Source: an uncultured Collinsella sp. (lineage in GTDB: Bacteria > Actinomycetota > Coriobacteriia > Coriobacteriales > Coriobacteriaceae). From it: a stretch of DNA of 25,125 nucleotides. The stretch spans positions 1-25,125 of the forward strand of contig CAUDDU010000001.1 in the NCBI GenBank assembly GCA_958448375.1, read 5' to 3'. Made by a program: the position numbers and the translations under genes. The notes below the pieces were generated by a model. The model worked only from the letters and a program-made list of their open reading frames with translations, ran no database searches and was not told the DNA's origin. Positions 20,761 through 25,125 of the stretch are shown in pieces; the stretch's first letter is position 1; every line of letters begins with the position of its first letter.

Positions 20761-22740
20761 ATGAACGGAAGCCACTTTGATAAGCAAGCTCAACGTGAGT
20801 CCACCTGCTCGCTGGTTCACGGTACCTGGCGTTGTGTGGGTGCCAAAATAGCTTGCGTCGGCGCGTGCGCGCTTATGGTCGGTCAGTTGCTGCTGCCGAG
20901 CGTGGCGCTGGCGACGGAATGCGCCGATCCCGCCGCTGGGACGGATGAGGTTGCCGCGGCTCCGGTGACGCCGACGGTTGCGGAGGATACGGCGGCTCCG
21001 GCGCCGGTACCGGTGGCCCCGGCTGCGCCGATGACTGACACGGCTCCGGTGGCGCAATCCACGGCAGAACCTCAGCAGGCTCAGCAGGACGCATCAGCGG
21101 CAACGGTGAACGATGCGACACCCGCCGAACAAAACACTCCCAGTGACAACGCCGCCACGCCGGCAAACGATGCCATCATGCCCTGTGGCGTGACCGATGT
21201 GACAGGCGGGAGCGGTGTTAAGGTCAAAACGACCGTGGTTCCCCACTACACGGACTGCGTGCTTCCGAGCAATGTCACACTCGAAAAGGGCCAGTCGTAT
21301 ACCTATGATTTTCCCGATGTTGAGGGCGGCATTCCAGAAGCGCTTGCGAGCGAAGTCGTCGAGGTTAAGTGCTACAGGGCCGATGCTGCTTCGGGCACCC
21401 TTGTCGAAGTTCTGGATGCATCCATGGCCGACGTGACGGCTCATTTTGAGCCTGTTGGCGATCACATGAGGCTGACGCTGACCTTTACGGGTGGCGCGGC
21501 AGGCGGCTCGTATCGACTCACGCGCAATGAGGCTCTCTATATTGGCACGGCACTGGAGTATACCGGAACTGACTATGAAGGCAGCTCGACTATCCTCAAC
21601 GAAACCAGGTACGATTATTACCTCCGCTACGTCATCAATAGCGAAATTACACTCGTTGCGTCAGAAAACGAAGCCCTCCATAACCTGGACGTCAACGACG
21701 TGAAGACCGACTACGCGCCCGGCGAGGCGCCGCGCGCGACCGCGACGATCCCCGCTGCCGATGCCGACAAGTACGAGATCGCCTACGAGTGCTGGGAGGA
21801 AATGGAGCTCGATATGGAATCCGGGGAGTCGGTACCCGTTGCCTTCTGGTATTCCGACCCCGCAAAGTACACGCCGGGCATGAAGAAGATTGACCACTTC
21901 GAAGAGGGAAAGTTCTACATGTACTCCGTTGAGCTGAGGCTCAAGGGCGACAATACTGTGGCCGATGACTGCAATATGAACGTCAACGGTCATTGGGCGC
22001 ACCACGTCAAGACCGTCAACGGCGTCTTCGCCCCAAACGCTGACAATATGCTGTGCGAGCAGCCGATTGATGAATGGCGTGCCATCGACGTTATCGAGAT
22101 TAATGGCGCCACGACTATCTTTAAGGCGGGCGATAGGCCGGTCTTTACGGCGAGTGTTCCGACGGGCTCCAACTCCCTTCCTCAGTGTGAGTTCTGGACG
22201 GGCAGCGATGGCAGTGAAGTAAATTCCGTTGAGTTTTGGGATCAGAACATTACGAATCACATCGACGCCTTTAAGCCTGGCGTGACCTATCGCTACGGCA
22301 TCTACCTCAAGTCCGCGCGCGGCTTCTACTTCACGCCCGACACCAAGCTGGTGATCAACGGCCAGGAGTGCGGCTACCAGGTCGCGGATAGCGTATCCGA
22401 TGAGGACAACGGCTGGATCTACACCCTGTGGCTCAACACCGATCTGACCTTTACGCCCGAGGCCACGCCTGCTCCGGTCGATCCCGAAAAGCCCGCGCCG
22501 CAGCCCGAGGTCAAGCCCGAAACCAAGCCTGAGGCGAAACCCGAGGCCAAGCCCGCTGCCAAGCCGGCTACGACAACCGTCACGACCGAGACGGTTGAGA
22601 AAACCACGCAGGCCAAGAAGGGCGACGCTGCTCTGGCGGCCACGGGGGATACCACCGCGATGACGGTCGCCGCCCTAGGCATCGCCGGCGCAACTGTAGC
22701 CGCCGCCGGCCTTGCCGCGACCAAGCACCGCAAGCATTAG
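20761..22740 (+). CDS. Large sortase-type surface protein
   Basis: 659 residues, ATG at 20761 after AAGGAGG. The signal peptide matches the preceding protein position for position (GTWRCVGAKIACVGACALMVGQLLLPSVALA split as GTW 21-23 and ALA 49-51). Ala/Pro/Thr-rich residues 55-140 follow, then a long globular region (about 150-585) with several immunoglobulin-like beta segments and repeated phrases such as NMNVNGHWAHHV and KLVINGQECGYQV. It has a PEVKPETKPEAKPEAKP-like spacer and a 35-residue anchor LAATG, hydrophobic stretch, KHRKH tail. It resembles adhesins with repeated beta domains. Function unproven. A second, non-homologous ectodomain on the same anchor and signal suggests a co-regulated surface pair with the upstream gene. 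Confidence 0.85.
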   Translation: MNGSHFDKQAQRESTCSLVHGTWRCVGAKIACVGACALMVGQLLLPSVALATECADPAAGTDEVAAAPVTPTVAEDTAAPAPVPVAPAAPMTDTAPVAQSTAEPQQAQQDASAATVNDATPAEQNTPSDNAATPANDAIMPCGVTDVTGGSGVKVKTTVVPHYTDCVLPSNVTLEKGQSYTYDFPDVEGGIPEALASEVVEVKCYRADAASGTLVEVLDASMADVTAHFEPVGDHMRLTLTFTGGAAGGSYRLTRNEALYIGTALEYTGTDYEGSSTILNETRYDYYLRYVINSEITLVASENEALHNLDVNDVKTDYAPGEAPRATATIPAADADKYEIAYECWEEMELDMESGESVPVAFWYSDPAKYTPGMKKIDHFEEGKFYMYSVELRLKGDNTVADDCNMNVNGHWAHHVKTVNGVFAPNADNMLCEQPIDEWRAIDVIEINGATTIFKAGDRPVFTASVPTGSNSLPQCEFWTGSDGSEVNSVEFWDQNITNHIDAFKPGVTYRYGIYLKSARGFYFTPDTKLVINGQECGYQVADSVSDEDNGWIYTLWLNTDLTFTPEATPAPVDPEKPAPQPEVKPETKPEAKPEAKPAAKPATTTVTTETVEKTTQAKKGDAALAATGDTTAMTVAALGIAGATVAAAGLAATKHRKH

Positions 22741-22777
22741 GTTTTGGCGGCAGCGCCCATCCTCGGCTTTAGCAAGA

Positions 22778-22993
22778 TCTCAATCTGTAACACCAAGCTG
22801 CCCAAAACGGCTCCAGGTGTTACAGGTTGAGATGAACTGCTCGGCCGCCAACCTAACGTCTCGATCTGTAACACGTAGCGAGGAATTTGGCCTCTAACTG
22901 TTACAGATTGAGATAAAGAGGAGGCGGCTGGAGCAATATCTCGATCTGTAACAACTACGAGGCTCAACGGGCTCCAGATGTTACAGATTGAGA
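22778..22993 (+). repeat. Array of three 55-nt palindromic units
   Basis: Each unit is a 15-nt arm TCTC(A/G)ATCTGTAACA, a 25-nt core and a 15-nt arm TGTTACAG(A/G)TTGAGA. Units are at 22778-22832, 22859-22913 and 22939-22993, with spacers of 26 and 25 nt (period 80-81). Cores differ from one another, though two carry GGCTCCAG in the same place and units 2 and 3 can form a small inner stem (GAGG/CCTC, GAG/CTC). In each unit the single imperfect arm pair is G-U if the plus strand is RNA, whereas on the minus strand it would be an A-C mismatch. No ORF crosses the array. It occupies most of the gene-free stretch 22741-23133. Confidence 0.8.
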
Positions 22994-23016
22994 CAAAACG
23001 ACCGGCCAAGTCCCCA

Positions 23017-23050
23017 ACCACCACAAAGGTGCCTGTCCCCATCGTGGTGA
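23017..23050. repeat. ACCACCACAAAGG hairpin element, copy 3 (inverted and decayed)
   Basis: This reads ACCACCACAAAGG followed by TGCCTGTCCCC, which is the reverse complement of the core at 20700-20734. The right arm has mutated (ATCGTGGTGA instead of CTTTGTGGTGG), leaving CACCAC/GTGGTG as the stable stem. It lies 23 nt beyond the palindromic array and before the nfnB terminator. Confidence 0.6.
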
Positions 23051-23065
23051 TCGGGCGGCCGGCAT

Positions 23066-23105
23066 AAAAAAAGTCCCCGCCGGGCGTGTGCTCGACGGGG
23101 ACTTT
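23066..23105 (-). terminator. Rho-independent terminator of the nfn operon
   Basis: On the minus strand AAAGTCCCCG and CGGGGACTTT pair over 10 bp and are followed by a run of seven T. It starts 29 nt after the nfnB stop codon. This is the clearest intrinsic terminator in the window. Confidence 0.85.
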
Positions 23106-23133
23106 GCCGTTTGGTGGCTAGCGCCGCAGGTGA

Positions 23134-24543
23134 TTACTCGCCCAGCAGGCTCTTGGTGATCGAAGCGGCGGCCTTCTTGCCGGCGCCCATCGCCAGAATG
23201 ACCGTAGCGGCACCGGTGACGATGTCACCGCCGGCCCAGATGCGGGGATCGGTGGTCTGGCCGGTCTCCTCGTCGGCAACGATGTAGCCCCACTTGTTGA
23301 GCTCCATCTTGCCGCCGATCTTTTTTGCGAAGGGGTTGGCGTTGGTGCCGATAGCCGAGATCGCGACGTCGCAGGGGATCTCCTCGATGGCGCCCTCGAT
23401 GGGCACCGGGCGACGACGGCCGGACTCGTCGGGCTCGCCGAGCTCCATCTTCTGGACCTTGACGGCGCACACGGAGCCGTCTTCGCCAGCGACAAACTCG
23501 AGCGGGGAGACAAGCGGCAGAACCTCGACGCCCTCGGCCTTGGCATGGTGCAGCTCGGCGCGACGGCAGGGCATCTCGTCCTCGGTACGGCGGTAAGCGA
23601 TGATGGCGTGCTCGGCGCCCAGACGCTTGGCGGTACGGACGGCGTCCATAGCCACGTTGCCGCCGCCAAAGACAACGACGTTCTTGCCGTGCTTGGTGGG
23701 GGTGTCGTACTCGGGGAACTTGTTGGCCTTCATCAGGTTCACGCGGGTGAGGTACTCGTTAGCGAAGAAGACGTTGGGCAGGTTCTCGCCGGGGACGTTG
23801 AGGAACTTGGGCAGGCCAGCGCCGGTCGCCACGTAGATGGCGTCGAAGCCCTGCTCGAACAGCTCTTCGGCCGTGGCCATGTTGCCCACGACGGAGTTGT
23901 ACTCAAACTTGACGCCCATGTCCTCCAGGCCGTCAATCTCGCGCTTGACGACTGCCTTGGGCAGACGGAACTCGGGGATGCCGTAGACCAGCACGCCGCC
24001 GCCGGTGAAGAATGCCTCAAAGACGGTAACGTCAAAGCCGTTGCGGGCGAGCTCGCCGGCGCAGGTGATGCCGGACGGGCCGGAGCCGACGACGGCGACC
24101 TTCTTGCCGTTCTTGGGAGCCATCTTGGGCGTGGACGCGAGCTCGGGGCGGTCACCCAGGAAGCGCTCGAGCTGGCCGATGGCCACGGGCTCGGACTTCT
24201 TGCCACGGATGCACTTGCCCTCGCACTGGTTCTCCTGCGGGCAGACGCGGCCGCAGATGGCGGGAAGCATGGAGTCCTCGCGGATGGTATCGAGAGCGCC
24301 GCCGAAGTCCTTCTCGCGGATCTGCTCGATAAAGCGGGGGATGTTGATGTTGACGGGGCAGCCCTCAACACAGAACGGCTTCTTGCAGTTGAGGCAGCGC
24401 TCGGCCTCGGCCAGCGCCATCTCCTCGGTGAAGCCCTTGTCGACGGGGCGGAAGTCGCAGGCGCGCTCAGCAGCCGGCTCCTCGTTATCGGGGGTGCGGG
24501 GCGACTTCATATCGGCAACGAAACGACCGTTAACTAGTGGCAT
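23134..24543 (-). CDS. nfnB: NADPH-binding large subunit of NfnAB (glutamate synthase small-subunit-like)
   Basis: 469 residues. Two [4Fe-4S]-type cysteine sets are at 50/53/58/62 and 97/101/107/111 (CLNCKKPFC, CGRVCPQENQC). The FAD site GSGPSG is at 153-158. A second nucleotide motif GGGNVAMD at 293-300 would bind NADPH. AISAIGTNAN and IWAGGDIVTGAATVILAMGAG close the FAD domain. By sequence alone it could be GltD, but the next gene upstream is an NfnA-type subunit and no gltB is present, so an electron-bifurcating NADH-dependent reduced ferredoxin:NADP+ oxidoreductase is favoured. Its start overlaps the end of nfnA by ten bases, indicating translational coupling. Confidence 0.9.
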   Translation of the reverse strand: MPLVNGRFVADMKSPRTPDNEEPAAERACDFRPVDKGFTEEMALAEAERCLNCKKPFCVEGCPVNINIPRFIEQIREKDFGGALDTIREDSMLPAICGRVCPQENQCEGKCIRGKKSEPVAIGQLERFLGDRPELASTPKMAPKNGKKVAVVGSGPSGITCAGELARNGFDVTVFEAFFTGGGVLVYGIPEFRLPKAVVKREIDGLEDMGVKFEYNSVVGNMATAEELFEQGFDAIYVATGAGLPKFLNVPGENLPNVFFANEYLTRVNLMKANKFPEYDTPTKHGKNVVVFGGGNVAMDAVRTAKRLGAEHAIIAYRRTEDEMPCRRAELHHAKAEGVEVLPLVSPLEFVAGEDGSVCAVKVQKMELGEPDESGRRRPVPIEGAIEEIPCDVAISAIGTNANPFAKKIGGKMELNKWGYIVADEETGQTTDPRIWAGGDIVTGAATVILAMGAGKKAAASITKSLLGE

Positions 24544-25125
24544 GCGCAGCTCTTTTCCTCATAGGCCTTGAGGGACTCGCCCTCTTCGGAACGGTAAGCG
24601 GCCTGGCGGGCACGAAGGTCATCCCAGTCGACCAGGGTGGCATCAAAGTCGGGGCCGTCGACGCAAGCGAACTTGGTCACGCCGCCCACCTCGACGCGGC
24701 AGCAGCCGCACATACCGGTGCCGTCAACCATGATGGGGTTGAGGGACGCGGTGATGGGGGTGTCGTACTTCTGGGCGGTGAGGGTCGAGAACTTCATCAT
24801 CGGAACGGGGCCGACACAGAAGACCTGGCTCACGGCCTTGTCCTGCAGTAGGCGCTCCAGCGGAGCGGTAACAACGCCCTGCTCGCCGTAGGAACCGTCG
24901 TCAGTGGTGATGTGGATGTGGTCCTCGTCGAGGAGCTCGCGGAACTGGTCCTCCATGAGCAGGAGGTCCTTGGTGCGGGCGCCCATGATGGCGTGCACCT
25001 CGTGACCGGTCTCGACCAGGTGCTTGGCGACCGGGAAGGCAATTGCCAGGCCGACGCCGCCGCCAATGACGGCGCAGGGGCCCTCGGCCATCTCGGTGGG
25101 AACGCCCAGCGGGCCCACGACGTCG
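24534..25125 (-). CDS. nfnA: NfnA FAD/[2Fe-2S] subunit, 5' end cut by window edge
   Basis: The reading frame continues past 25125, so the N-terminal part is missing; a GTG at 25118 is internal. What is visible is the C-terminal two-thirds of the sulfide dehydrogenase/dihydroorotate dehydrogenase electron-transfer-like family. VIGGGVGLAIAFPVAKHL is the NAD(H) site, VFCVGPVPMMKFSTLTAQK the FAD/NAD domain end, and GTGMCGCCRVEVGG with a later Cys in TKFACVDGPDFDATLVDWD the [2Fe-2S] cluster loop. It oxidises or reduces NAD(H) with FAD and passes electrons to ferredoxin and to NfnB. The pairing with the following gene fits the NfnAB complex. Confidence 0.9.
   Translation of the reverse strand, partial: DVVGPLGVPTEMAEGPCAVIGGGVGLAIAFPVAKHLVETGHEVHAIMGARTKDLLLMEDQFRELLDEDHIHITTDDGSYGEQGVVTAPLERLLQDKAVSQVFCVGPVPMMKFSTLTAQKYDTPITASLNPIMVDGTGMCGCCRVEVGGVTKFACVDGPDFDATLVDWDDLRARQAAYRSEEGESLKAYEEKSCACH

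Noticed and set aside
22778..22993. CRISPR array
   Set aside because: Repeats come as inverted pairs around a core instead of identical direct repeats, the unit is palindromic, and no cas genes are nearby.
23545..24537. Plus-strand ORF opposite nfnB
   Set aside because: It is wholly inside nfnB, which has clear FeS and nucleotide motifs; the composition is skewed to Ala, Gly, Leu and Val as expected for a shadow.
1..25125. Insertion sequence or prophage genes
   Set aside because: No transposase, integrase or phage structural gene was found; the 'virion core protein' name attached to SPFH proteins of this type is historical and does not imply a phage.

Overview
The window looks like chromosomal DNA from a moderately GC-rich Coriobacteriia member (Actinomycetota), most likely Collinsella or a close relative. 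This is inferred from three things: a LuxR regulator with a large N-terminal membrane domain, surface proteins ending in LAATG-type sorting signals, and many intergenic palindromes with a TGTCCC core. No 16S gene or other taxonomic marker is present, so the genus is a judgement.

Layout. 1-1889 (minus strand): a truncated AAA+ ATPase gene behind a palindromic promoter, and a 452-residue protein with a Cys4 zinc finger followed by an HTH. 2029-4286 (plus): two membrane proteins that each begin with a zinc ribbon. 4388-4477: a decayed tRNA-Ser(GCU)-like sequence. 4675-9589 (plus): five genes in a row, namely an SPFH protein with three C-terminal zinc ribbons, a multi-pass membrane protein, a zinc-ribbon/helical-repeat protein, a coiled-coil membrane protein and a 63-residue acidic protein. 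9791-10681: a toxin-antitoxin operon (RelB/DinJ-like antitoxin, PIN toxin) with a palindrome over its promoter. 10747-13116: an orphan PTS EIIA, a PrsA-like parvulin foldase and a GatB/YqeY protein. 13514-16543: a complete polar amino-acid ABC transporter operon. 16715-17338: a cytidylate-kinase-like protein, convergent with the membrane LuxR regulator at 17389-18792. 19008-22740: two large surface proteins sharing the same signal peptide design and C-terminal anchor. 23134-25125 (minus): nfnB and truncated nfnA, an electron-bifurcating ferredoxin:NADP+ oxidoreductase.

How genes fit together. The SPFH cluster resembles in parts the Bacillus subtilis ydjGHI genes (zinc-ribbon and SPFH partners of PspA), but no PspA gene is seen. 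A membrane-stress or membrane-domain complex is the best guess. The LuxR regulator is divergent from the first surface-protein gene and may control it.

The most unusual non-coding signal is a regular array at 22778-22993. It has three 55-nt units, each with 15-nt inverted arms around a 25-nt variable core, repeating every 80-81 nt. Every imperfection in the arms is a G-U wobble if the plus strand is the RNA, which points to a transcribed hairpin array. Other palindromes (13161-13259, 13341-13407, 16544-16649, and three copies of an ACCACCACAAAGG hairpin) fill most of the long intergenic gaps.
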